Assembly: GCF_024679095.1 (NCBI RefSeq)
Contig: NC_066552.1
Location: 12,647,201 to 12,711,200, forward strand
Source of the DNA: Eriocheir sinensis
Lineage: Eukaryota > Arthropoda > Malacostraca > Decapoda > Varunidae
Direction: 5' to 3'
Length of the DNA: 64,000 nucleotides
Numbering within the stretch: position 1 is the stretch's first letter; every line of letters begins with the position of its first letter. Position numbers and translations under genes: made by a program. The notes beneath the pieces were generated by a model. The model searched no databases. It saw nothing but the letters and a program-made list of their open reading frames with translations, and was not told the origin of the DNA. This document shows, piece by piece, positions 1 through 11,029 of this stretch.

Positions 1-480
1 AAGTAATTTATGATGCGGACTTTATCAACGCTTTCTGAAATCAAGATAGACTACGTCCAGTGATTTGGTTACGTCATAAACAGTGAAGAGGTCGTTATAA
101 AAGGTTAATAGATTTGATAGGCAGGATCTTTTATTTCGGAAGCCATGTTGTGAGTCCCCAATTAATGAGTGGCTTTCAAGGTAACTCACAATTTTGTCTC
201 TAATTATGCCCTCAAGTAGCTTACCTACAACCGAAGTTAGACTAATGGGCCTGTAATTACCTGGTACTTTTTTGTCTCCTTTCTTAAAAATCGGTGTCAC
301 GTTAGCCTTTTTCCAATCTGAAGGGACAATGCCTTGTCGCAAGGACATATTGAATACGGTTGTGAGGGAGGAGAGTATTTCGCTCTTTGTTTCTTTCAGC
401 AGAGTTGGATATACTTTATCAGGTCCAGGACTTTTATTTGTTTTAAGTGATTTGAGGGCTTTAAGGACTATTTGAGGGCT
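1..480 (-). pseudogene. LINE (CR1/L2-like) reverse transcriptase fragment
   Basis: This is part of the reverse transcriptase of a non-LTR retrotransposon, read on the minus strand from about 480 down to the window edge. Visible in order are a NKSPGPD segment before the RT core, the [13 protein letters not shown] block, the [13 protein letters not shown] block and the start of the catalytic A block (VVYLDF). A small frameshift sits at about position 35, because the expected KAFDKV follows only in another frame. The catalytic YADD/FADD block would lie beyond the window start, so the copy is cut by the edge. The 5' end at about 480 stops in a short tandem repeat followed by GA/GGA repeats. It is related to, but distinct from, the LINE copies at 45-64 kb. 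Confidence 0.85.
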
Positions 481-506
481 TTAAGGACTACTGAGGGCTT
501 TAAGGA
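451..506. repeat. 20-bp direct repeat, about 2.8 copies
   Basis: Three consecutive copies of a 20-bp unit built on GAGGGCTTTAAGGA lie exactly where the LINE fragment loses homology. The first copy is still LINE coding sequence (it encodes the LKSLK region on the minus strand), so the other copies look like slippage or repair products at the 5' truncation point. Confidence 0.75.
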
Positions 507-1200
507 GAGAGAGAGAGAGGAATGTGGGTGATGGAGGAGGAGGAGGAGGAACGATAAGAAGGAAAGATAAGGAAGATGGGAGAGATAAATGGAGAAGGAA
601 GAAAATATGTGCATGTATAAATAAACGGAAGAGGAGGAGGAGGAGGAGGATCAAGAAAAATGAGAAGGAGAGAAATAAGAGAAGGGAAAGGTTGTTAAAG
701 AAGAAAAAGGAGAAAAACAAAAGACAGACGAGGAAACGTTAAGAAAATAGAGGAAAGGAAGAAAGATAAAAATGAGATAAAGCAAAAAAAAACACGAAGG
801 GAGGAAGAGGAAGAGGAATGGGATACATAAAGTGAAATAAAGGAAAGATAGACGAAATAGATAGATAGATATAAAGATAAATAGAAAGAGATAAATAAGA
901 AAAGAGAACGAGAGAGATGAAGTAGGGACAGGAGAAGGGAAGGAGGAAGGAAGGCAGTAAGGAAGAAGTGTGGGAGTGACCGAGGGAAGGGAGGGAAAGG
1001 AGGGAGAGAAGTGGAAGTGGAGGAGAGCTCAGTCGGTCGGTTGGTCGGTCAGGTGTTTGCTAGGTCGAAGTCTAATAATGATGGAAGTGAATAATAGCAA
1101 CAAAAAACACGGGATAAAACAAGGCAAGAGGAACACATCATATAAATCAACGAGCGAGTGTGCAATCTGAGCTTATAAGGGCGAGCGATCGGCGGCCTTA
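507..1200. other. Purine-rich non-coding stretch
   Basis: Almost all A and G on the plus strand, with short GGA and GATA runs (for example about 525-550, 630-650 and 858-880). I see no gene. Frames rich in Lys, Arg and Glu here are composition artefacts. From about 1,020 the sequence becomes more complex, without a recognisable feature. Confidence 0.6.
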
Positions 1201-1277
1201 TTTGACTTCTTGATGTAATTTGACCTGGTTTAGGGACACTGATTGTAAGCTGAGTGTTTCTTTGCGAGATTAAAAAT

Positions 1278-1701
<424 letters not shown>

Positions 1702-1739
1702 TTCTAATCCTCCCCCCTTCCCCCCCTTTCCACACACAC

Positions 1740-2125
<386 letters not shown>

Positions 2126-2199
2126 TTACTGTCTATCACTCTTTTTTTTGTCGGCTTGCCTCGCCTCCTCCTCCGCCTCGGCTTTCCAGGGTCCCGATG

Positions 2200-3660
2200 G
2201 CGTCAAGGTAAGCTCCGATAATCTTTCCTTATTTATTAGTGACCGGTTGGTCGGTTGCTGGATGTGCCTTGCTCCGCGCCCGGCCTCGTGTGGCGTATGT
2301 CTGTGTGGCTGTATGTGGATGTTTATGCATGAAGTGGTGTATGTCTGTATATCTGTATGTGTGTGTATGTTTCTATGGCTTTGGATGTATGAATGAATAT
2401 GGTTTGTCTGTTTGTGTGTGAGAGTTGGCGTCTGTGTGTAGGTGTATGTATTGGGATTATGTATGACTGTCTATGGAGTCTAAATATCTGTCTTCGGAAG
2501 AAAGGAGGAAAACAAATAGTTCAATGTGATGACTGTTGACTATTGCATTAAACTTATCAGTATCAACAAGAGAAGCAATCTGGAAATGGATGAAGCTACG
2601 TATATTGAACTCACTCATCAGTGACTACATGTTTTCCTTCCTCATTATCCCATATAGTCTGTCAGTGAAGGGAATAAGAGAGAGAAGAATATATGAAGAG
2701 GGTAACGCTTGCTTCTCCTCTCCCTAGACTAAGATATAAATCCTGCTTGCCGATGTCCTGTGTTTTATGTCCGTTTTGGTTTTCTCCCTCGTATCTCTCT
2801 CTTGGCAGGGCTGTGATTGCATTGATCGGCCTGATAATCTTCTTATATTTATAGGCGATCGTATTCTCCTCCTTCCCTGTTTGTAAGGTTCGGTACTGAT
2901 GTCGTATTGTATATGCACTTTGTTTTCTTCGCTTTTTTCGTCCTTCGGTGTTCTGATGATGGTCATTTTGCTTCTTGGTTCCCTCAATAAACAATCTTTC
3001 TGTATTTATTAGCGATCGATTGCTGTTCTTAACCATGTATTTAAGGGATGATTGTGATGTCGTATGTTATAGCTCTCTTGTTTCCTCATTTTAGGCTCGG
3101 TGTTCTATTGGACATGGCCGTTTTAGCTTCTCAATTTCCCTCAATAAACAATCGTTCTGTATTTATTAGTGATCGGGTGCTGTTCTTTCCCGTGTATTTT
3201 AGGGACTGATGGTGATGTCGTTTGCTTTGTGCCTGTGTTTTCACCTTCTTGTCTCGTTTTTACTGGTCATGGTCGTTTTTGCTTCTCGATTCCCCTCAAT
3301 AAACAATCTTTCTGTATCTATTAGCGATCGGGTGCTGTTCCTTGCCATGTATTTTGGGGTTGATGGCGATGTCGTATGCTTTGTGCTTATGTGTTCAGCT
3401 CCTTGCCTCGTTCTTTTTACTAGTATTGATCGTTTTTGCTTCTGGATTCCCCTCAATAAACAATCTTTCTTTATTTATTAGGAATCGGATGCTGCTCCTT
3501 CCTGTGTATTTAAAGGCCGATGGTTATGTCGTATGCTCTTTGCTTATGTTTTCACCTTCTTGTCTCGACGATTTTACTGGTCATTGTCGTTTTTGCGTCT
3601 GATTCCCCCTGTAAATAATCTCTCAGTATTTATTGGCGATCGGTTCCTGGCGGCGGACTC
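2200..3660. repeat. Tandem array, period about 156 bp
   Basis: A diverged tandem repeat. The landmark CCCTCAATAAACAATC begins at 2,981, 3,138, 3,293 and 3,450, with a degenerate form at about 3,607, giving spacings of 155-157 bp. Each unit also has a TTATTAGCGATCGG-like segment and a GATGTCGTATG-like segment. Weaker copies of the GATCGG part occur near 2,213 and 2,825, so the array probably holds six or more units. No coding frame is kept between units. Confidence 0.85.
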
Positions 3661-3664
3661 GTAA

Positions 3665-4150
3665 ACTAGGAAGTAACGAGGAAGTCTGAAGTGTGTATTA
3701 ATAAGGTCATTTGTTTTATCTCGTATGTATTGTTCTTGTGGGTTTGTACGTTAGGTCTTCTTCTCACTGTTCTGTTCCTTCGTTCCTGGTTGTCTGGCGG
3801 TGAAAATCTTGTATGTGGGGAGTTTGAAGTGAGTATTAGTAAGGTCATTTGTTTTCTTTCGTATGTATTGTTCTTGTGGGTTTGTACGTAAGGCCTTCTT
3901 GCTGTTCTGTTCCTTCGTTCCTGGTTTGTCTGCTGCTCGAAGTCTTGTATATAAAGTAGTGAGCTGAGTTTATTAGTAAAGCCTTTCTTCTTCTTTCCTG
4001 TGTATGTATGTAAGTAAGGGTTCTTGTAATCTTTCCTATGTATTGTTCACGTGTGTTCGTACGATGAGGCCTTAGTGCTGTTTTGTTCCTTCGTTCTTGG
4101 TTGTCTCTCATTGGAAGTCTTGTACATAGAGAGCGTGAAGTGAATATGTG
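3665..4150. repeat. Tandem array, period about 138 bp
   Basis: A second array directly follows the first. The landmark AAGGTCATTTGTTTT begins at 3,703 and 3,841, with degenerate starts near 3,978 and 4,141. Each unit carries a CGTATGTATTGTTC segment and a TCCTTCGTTCCTGG segment. The unit is unrelated by eye to the 156-bp unit. Confidence 0.8.
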
Positions 4151-4419
4151 AGTGGGTCTTCTTGTATTTTTTTCTGTGCATTTTGTATTTGTGTATATAT
4201 TGCTGGATTCTCTGAGAGGAGTTTTAAATCTTTCCTGGTGCTTGTCTTGTTGGTATGCGTGAGTCTTTATATGTATCTTGTCTATATGTTTATTTTCACC
4301 TGGAACTCCCCGACGGATACCAACACCCTGCTCTGCCCATCCCGACGTTATAACATACAGTGCTACACAACCTTGTCCGTCAGTTATCAGTAAGCGTGCT
4401 GCCTCCTTATCATCATTGT

Positions 4420-4740
4420 TTCTTGCTGTGAGTCCTGAGAGATCCCCGATACCCTGCCAGGCTTGTTGGTGTCTCGCGCTGATCAGTTTTGCGACATTGA
4501 TTACTCGTGTGATATCCTGATGGTCCGTGCGAGGTGGTAATGTGTGTGCTTTGGGGACTCCTAATGATTACTCGTGTAGTGTTCTGATAGTACATAAGGG
4601 GTGGTAATGGGGGTGTTTTGGGGGGAGTCAGGTATGTGGTTCTTTCTTTGTTTTCTGCTCACCTGCAAGTTTTGACTACTCCAGTGTCCAACAAGTTAGG
4701 TGTGTGATGTACTGATAGACTTCTTTAGGTGGTAATACGT
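4420..4740. repeat. Degenerate tandem repeat, period about 67 bp
   Basis: GATTACTCGTGT followed by a CTGATGGT/CTGATAGT segment and GGTGGTAATG occurs at about 4,499 and 4,566, with a weaker copy ending near 4,735. No gene is visible in this stretch. Confidence 0.5.
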
Positions 4741-4984
4741 TTCTTATCGATGTCCCAGAGTAGCATTAACTCTGCGTCTAAATGGCCCTCAGAATCTTCA
4801 AGGTGTAATAAGATTCTGTTAGCACCATGATCCCCTTGGGCTTTACATGAATAACTCTTTTTGTCTTCTCGTAGGCTTGATTTGATCCCTCTAATGCTCA
4901 TATGAATTTCCTAGTTATTTTCTTTTCGGCAGTAGTGTTAGTGATATGCATTCATCTGCGAGTTCAGGGAGCGCCAGTGCCCTT

Positions 4985-5263
4985 AAGTTTCATGTAATAA
5001 CCGGTCCTCCTTCTCTTACAAGATCTCTAAGTTCCACGTAATGCTTCTCTTTCTCATCCAAGGTCTCTGTGACGTATATTACTCCTCCTTCTCTCTTCCT
5101 AGATCTCTTAAGTTTCATCTAATGTTCCTCTTATTCATCCAAGCTCTCTTATATATAATTCTCCTACCTCTTCCAAGGCCTCTTAAGTTCCATGTGATGC
5201 TCCTCGTTCTCCTTCAAGAACTTAAGTTTCATGTAATCCTCCTCTTCCTGCTCCAAGATCTCG

Positions 5264-5265
<2 letters not shown>
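4985..5265. repeat. Degenerate pyrimidine-rich tandem repeat
   Basis: CTTAAGTTTCATGTAATNCTCCTC-like segments recur irregularly at about 4,983, 5,030, 5,107, 5,182 and 5,221, each near a TCCAAGATCTC-like segment. Confidence 0.6.

Positions 5266-5267
<2 letters not shown>

Positions 5268-5346
<79 letters not shown>
5268..5346. repeat. (TA)n microsatellite
   Basis: About 39 TA units followed by a T tract of 11. Confidence 0.97.
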
Positions 5347-5354
<8 letters not shown>

Positions 5355-5760
5355 TTTACATTGCTGCCTATTGTGCCGGTAGGCTTCTTCCCGGTGGATC
5401 CTGATGGTCGGTCCAAGGCTTCATTCCGGTGGGTCCTGATGGTCGGCCCAGCCCGTTCTGGCGCAGGCGAGTGTTTTATAGTGGCGCCATCTTGCATTGG
5501 CTCATGCTGCCCTCCCAGATGCTCGTCTTTGCCTTCTGTCGAGAGTACAAGCAGCTCTTTTCGTCTCAAGGTCTTCGCGTGTCGGTCCCACTTCTCGATG
5601 GCGCCGATATTCGTGTAATTCTCGTGCGCCGATCATCTGTTTGCCGGCGGGGCGTCCCAAGGCGCCCCGATAAGTCAGTCTTTCGCATGCCGATCGTCCG
5701 TTTCTTGGCAATCCCGATGACGGCTGATAGGCTGCGCTCCTCACCCGCGGGAAACGATCG
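5347..5760. repeat. Probable dispersed repeat, GC-richer block with poly(T) edge
   Basis: A sharply GC-richer block begins right after a (TA)n plus T tract. It opens with a 36-38-bp direct repeat whose copies share TCCTGATGGTCGG (about 5,401 and 5,438). The abrupt edge and the homopolymer next to it look like the end of a retroelement in minus orientation. I recall very similar sequence as widespread in decapod genomes, but that is memory, not a search. No reverse transcriptase sequence is visible in it. Confidence 0.5.
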
Positions 5761-5812
5761 GGAGGAGGAGGAGGAGGAGGAGGAAGAGGAGGAGGAGGAG
5801 GAGGAGGAGGAA
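5761..5812. repeat. (GGA)n microsatellite
   Basis: About 17 GGA units with a few A substitutions. Confidence 0.9.
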
Positions 5813-5916
5813 GACGAGGCACTTAATTTACCTTTACTTGCCTTTTTTTTTTTTTTTCATTTACAGGTTTGAATCATTCGCCGAAGTCCATATTTTACTT
5901 TTTAATCATATAATCC

Positions 5917-5918
<2 letters not shown>

Positions 5919-5966
<48 letters not shown>

Positions 5967-6120
5967 AGTGTATGTATGTATGTATATATGGCTTTCTCTG
6001 TCTACCTATGTCTAGCTAGGTTAACTATGTATGTATGTGTATTTGTGTATGTGTGAGTATTTGTGTATCGGTTCCATATCTCTATCTATATCTCTCTATC
6101 TTTATGTGTGTGTATTTATG
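5919..6120. repeat. (GT)n microsatellite with degenerate GTAT tail
   Basis: Clean GT from about 5,919 to 5,965, then GTATGTAT and CTATCTAT runs to about 6,120. Confidence 0.85.
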
Positions 6121-6149
6121 TATGTGTGAATGTCTGCAATATAAACTTT

Positions 6150-6770
6150 CCCTTTGCAATGTCTCGGTGGGCGGCAGGAAGCATGCGAGAGAGAGAGAGG
6201 TCGGTCGTTGGGTCGCGGCGGCGTTGTAAATAATGGCAATGATCGTCCACGGCTTTGTAAGGACCCCGCGCGCCTTGCATCTGCGGCGAGGATCGTGAAG
6301 GAAACATGAGGCGTGTCCCGCGGGTAGTGGCGGGCCGTCCAGGTTGTCGTGGGGGTCGTTTAGGCTCTGTAAATCATGGTCAGGCCGAGTCGAGGTGTCG
6401 TGGAGGCGAGGAAGAAGTCATGTCTTAGCTTGGCGCCGTGTACGAGGTCGTGGGGAGTCTGGTTCGTCGTCTTGGGAGGGGAGGAGTGGGAGAGGAATGG
6501 TGGAGTGCTGAAGAGGATGTATAAGAGTAGACGAAAGCAGGAAACTATATAAGGGAGATAATGCATTAAAGGAGGGGAGAAATGAAGCAAAAATAGGGAG
6601 GGAGATGAGGAGGGGAGAAAGAAAGAGGGAGGAGATTAGAAAAAGAGGATAGTAGAAGGGTAGAGGTAGGGTGTGTCCGTACGTTCATCAGGGCAGGAAC
6701 ACGAGAAGGGTTATGATGGGGTGGGAGCCGCGGCTGACCCATCCATCTTAGCCTCCTCCTCGCTTATAAG
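6150..6770. other. GC-richer unique stretch, no gene seen
   Basis: CpG-rich sequence at about 6,200-6,460 grades into purine-rich sequence to 6,700. No supported frame or RNA is seen. Confidence 0.4.
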
Positions 6771-6782
6771 TGTCTTGCTTGC

Positions 6783-6784
<2 letters not shown>

Positions 6785-6841
<57 letters not shown>
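6785..6841. repeat. (GT)n microsatellite
   Basis: About 28 GT units. Confidence 0.97.
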
Positions 6842-6844
<3 letters not shown>

Positions 6845-6845
<1 letters not shown>

Positions 6846-7880
6846 ATGTAAAGTATCGAGTGTTTTATGGCTATATTCCGCATACTTATTTTTTTTTATA
6901 TTACATCCATCGTGTTCTGTTTAGCGTAGTTTACCCTCATCTCCCTTTTCTTTTTAATGTTATATTTCACGAGGTCTTTATTCCACATACTTTTTGGTTA
7001 TCTTTTTCCATCGTGTTCGTTTAGTATAGTTTTTCCTTGTCTTTTTTTTTTTCTTGGTCTTGTAATCGTATATTTCACGAAGTCCATATTTCACGTAGCT
7101 GGTTGCATGCAAATATTCTACCTTTTCTCTCTTTCTTTCTTTCTTTCTTTTTCTTTTTTTACATATAATCTTCCTTTTCTCTTTTTTTGCTTTTCCTTTT
7201 TTCTTTTTCTTTTTTCTCCTATAGAAACGTTCTTACTTTTCTTTGTTTTACTTTTCTATTCTTTATTTTTTATTATTATTATTTTTACTTCTCAGCATTC
7301 ATCACATTTTTTTCTTATTTTCTTCTCCTTTTTCTTTAATTTCCTTTTTTTCTCTCTCCTCTTTATCTTAACTCTTCCTCATCCATCAGATCTTTCTCGC
7401 TCTCCTCTGTTCGCGTCGGGTCGAATGTTTCACTCTGGATGTTGTACACGGATGTTTCAATGTTTCCTACACACGCGTTTCTGGCATGTAAAAAAAATAT
7501 ATATTTTACTTTTATTTTTTTATCCGGCATGACGCTATTTCTCTTTCGTTATTTTCATGTACCTCTTCCTATATTCCTCTCTCCATATGTACATCTTTTC
7601 AATCCATTCATCTATTTCTTTTCTTTCTGGTAAGCCGCTATTTCCCCTCATCCATCCATCACTTTGCTACGCCAGCCGATACTTCTTTTCTCATGCATTA
7701 TTTTTTCCTTCCCTATGTACTCTGCTCATCCCGCGGTTACCTTGCCACTCAGTCTTCCTACCTACGACCGTCTCCTGTTTACCCTCTAATAGCACACACA
7801 CACCACACACACACATGCTCCCTCCTCCTCTTCCTCCTTCTCCTCCTCGTCTCCTGCAGCTCCGGGAATTACTTTAGTAT
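6845..7880. other. Polypyrimidine-rich stretch, no gene seen
   Basis: T- and TC-rich sequence with TTTC and TTCTTT runs, giving long Phe/Leu/Ser frames by composition. A short CA run lies at about 7,795-7,815. No feature beyond composition. Confidence 0.55.
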
Positions 7881-7884
7881 GCAA

Positions 7885-8900
7885 ACGATTTTTTGATCAA
7901 CCAAGCGTTTAGGTGACGATTTTATATTCGGCCCTTATTGAAAGCTACGACTCCCTTAAGACTCCTAAGCACGGGTGTTGAGGCAATATTCGCTGGCATC
8001 TATTTACATCGCGGACGAAAATTACCCTCGTATGAAAGCCGATGGACAGATTAGATAAGCAGATTTAAGGAGATAACGCGATGAGGGAGAGTTAGAAAAG
8101 CATGAAAGTTGAGCAGCGACGCAGGGCCCAGAAAAAATGCGCAAATGAGAGGTGCTGAAGGAGGGAATGAATATACATCGTCTCAATGGGTAATATAGAT
8201 TAAATTAGTAGATCATGGAGATAACGCGATGGGGAGAGGGAAGTCAGCAGGCCAGTAAGTAAGTATGAGACACGCGGAGGCCGGCCAAGGGAAAAAACTA
8301 GCTAAATGAAAGGTAGTGAGAGAGAAAGTTAATATACATCGCCTCATTTGAGTATTACATAGATGATGAGATAAGAGGATTAAATAATGGAGCAGTAGGG
8401 AGGGAGAGTTTTAGGCAAGTAAACAGAGCAGACCAAGCGAGGCAGTACAAGGGAGGAGGAAGAGGGAGAGGAGGAGATGAAAAGGACAAAGATGCTAGGA
8501 CGAAAACACTGATAAAAGGAGACATAGAGGAGGAGAGAATTAATGTATATGTACTTAGCGCTTCATAGGAAGACTAAATAAGTAGATTAGAGAGATGAAA
8601 CACGATAGGTAGATAGATAGTTAGATAGAGAAAGACAGACAGACAGACAGAGATATAGAGGACGAACGAACGAAAGAAGAACCAGAAATTAGATAGAAAA
8701 TTAAGTAAAAAAAATGGAAGAGAGAGAGAGACAGAGAACGACAGACAGAGAAGACGAACAAGCGAAAACCCAGACCCCAAAAAACGAAAAAAAAATATAT
8801 TGAAAAAAAATGAAAGGAGAAGATGGAGCAAGGGGAGAAAAAAGAGGAGGAGGAGGGGGAAGCAGGAGGAGGTAGTGAAAGAGAAAATGAATATATATCG
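7885..8900. repeat. Degenerate tandem repeat, period about 160 bp
   Basis: GGAGATAACGCGATG-type segments occur at about 8,069 and 8,217, with weaker forms near 8,380 and 8,590. ATATACATCGYCTCA-type segments occur at about 8,172 and 8,334, with weaker forms near 8,545 and 8,893. The alternating order suggests an old array with units of about 150-200 bp, now purine-rich and diverged. Confidence 0.5.
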
Positions 8901-9110
8901 CCTGCTTGAGTAGTATTCGTGGGCGTCGTCCCCGCGCCAGAGAGTAATACAGCGCCGGGCCAATACTTTATCCACGCCAGCCCAATATTTAGCTCTTAGT
9001 GGACGGTATTACGGGAGGCTGCGGGCCGGCGCTCCACTCTTTCCCGACATAATTAGATCGTAAAGTGAGGGATCCAATCTCGAGCTTATCTTCTGACGGG
9101 CTTTGAGGAG
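8895..9110. other. Complex CpG-containing island
   Basis: About 200 bp of non-repetitive, CpG-rich sequence separates two purine-rich tracts. It contains two CCAATA-type boxes (about 8,960 and 8,984) and a TAATTAG (about 9,051). No coding frame is supported. A non-coding regulatory element is possible. Confidence 0.35.
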
Positions 9111-10980
9111 ACTGCGAAGACAAGGAGGAGTAGAGGAAGAAGGGAGATGAGCAGAGAAGAGTGATGAGGGAGAGGGATGCAGGTGAGGAAGGGAGATGAG
9201 ACGAAGGAGAGAAGGATGGAGGAATTATTGTGTAAGGGAGGAAGGGAGAGTGGGAGGGAAAGGGGGTTGTGAGAAGAGAAGAATGAAAGTAAGAGTAGGA
9301 AGGAGGGAGGTCGGGAGGGAAAAGAAGGAGGAAGGGAGGGAGAGGAAGTGGTAAAAAGATGGAGGGATGGAGGAAGAGGTAGAGGGAAGGCACGATAAGT
9401 AAGAATAAATACGGGAGATGAAGGAAAAAGGAGAGAAAAGAGGGATGAGGAAACAACGGATAGGTAAAAGGGAGGGAGGGAGGGAAGAAAAATAGATGAA
9501 GGAGAGAGAGCAGATGAAGAACTGGAGGGGAAGAAGAAGAAGGGCAAGAACAATAGCAAGAACAAGAAGAGGATGAAGAAGGAAAAGAAGATAGCGGGGA
9601 AGAAGAGAAGAAAAAAGAGAAAGAGAGGATGAAGAGCAGGAGGAGAATAAGAAAAAGAAGAACAAGGGCAAGAACAATAGCAAGAACAAGAAGAGGATGA
9701 AGAAAGAAGAGAAGCTAGCGGGGAAGAAGAGTAGATGAAGGAGAGAGAGAGAAGATGAAGAACAGTAGAAGAAGAAGAGGAAGAAGAGCAATAGCAAGAA
9801 CAAGAAGAGGATGCAGAAGGAAGAGAAGAGAAAAAGTAAGTAAGAGAAATGATAAGAATAATAACAAGAAGTACAAGAAAAAGAGAGGAAGACGAAGAAA
9901 TACGAGAAGAAAAGAAATGCAAGAAGAAAAGAAGAAGAAAAGGTAGTAATGAAAATAAGAAGAATAAGAAACAGAAGAAAAAATAAAGAAACGGAAGTAG
10001 GAGATGAAAAAAAGAAGAAGGAAAAAGATAAATAAAAAGCAAGAAAGAGGGAAGGAAAGAAAGAGAGAAAGACAAATGGAAAAAGTAGTGTCAGAAAAGA
10101 ATATAAAGAAAACAGAAGAAAAACGAATGCCATGTTTCTTAAAGTACTTGTAATAATAATAATAATAATATGAATGTGAATATATAAGTGACTACCATCA
10201 TAAGTTAACGTAGAAAAATTGCGACTGAAAGGATTGCAAAGTATGAAGAAAGTAAATAAGAAAAGAAAAAGAAAGAAAATACGTTGAATGCGTATACCGA
10301 GGCATTATTTTAGAAGGTATGAGGATAAGGACTTAGAATACTTGCACAACAACCTCACGTAACAAAGTGTGAGCATGTTTTAAAGCGCTGAAGGGAGGAA
10401 GAACATGTACCTGGTAAACAAATGGAAATAGTCGAGTAAAGCATCAGAAGGGACGAAGAGAAAGGTCTGGAAGAGAGGAAATGGTTAAGGAAATATAAAT
10501 GGAAGGAAGGTCAACAAAATAGATTGTGAAAATGGAAATGAAATATGAGAGGACTAAGAAGGGAAGAAAATGGAAAGAAACGAAGAAAACAAAAGCAATA
10601 AAACAGAATATGCATCACAAGAAGAAGTAACAGCAATAAAATGATCTTAAAATTTTAAGAAAAAAAAATATAGAAAAAAAATAACAGCCGTAAGGAAGGG
10701 AGTGGAATTTGAAGGAAAGAAGAAGAAGATGAAGAAGAAGGAGACGAAGACGAAGACGAAGAACAAGAAGAACAAGAAGAAAAAAAAGAGGAAGCAGAAG
10801 ACGAGGACGAAAAAGAAGTAAAACAACAACAACAGCATCAACACGAACAACAACCACCACAAAAAAAAAGAAACACAAGCAATACAATGATAAGCTCGTA
10901 TATACCATAAGTAAAAAACAGTAATAACATGGGTGCCAAGAGCTTCGGTTACCATGATGTATCGCGGCCGTAACCCTCAG
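9111..10980. repeat. Polypurine tract with a 120-bp tandem segment
   Basis: Nearly pure purine on the plus strand. Within it, a unit containing CAAGAACAATAGCAAGAAC and AAGAAGAGGATG repeats at about 9,545, 9,667 and 9,787 (about 3 copies). 10,140-10,600 is less biased and shows no feature beyond a short AAT run near 10,153-10,170. Long minus-strand Ser/Phe/Leu frames (for example 9,086-10,075) are composition artefacts. Confidence 0.65.
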
Positions 10981-11029
10981 TGAGACCATCGCGGCGAGGT
11001 GTTAGGAGGGGGGCAAGAGGCGAAGGAGA

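Noticed and set aside
8989..10133. Minus-strand Phe/Ser/Leu-rich frames resembling membrane proteins
   Set aside because: Hydrophobicity arises from the pyrimidine composition (TTC, TCT, CTC codons) and overlaps in two frames.
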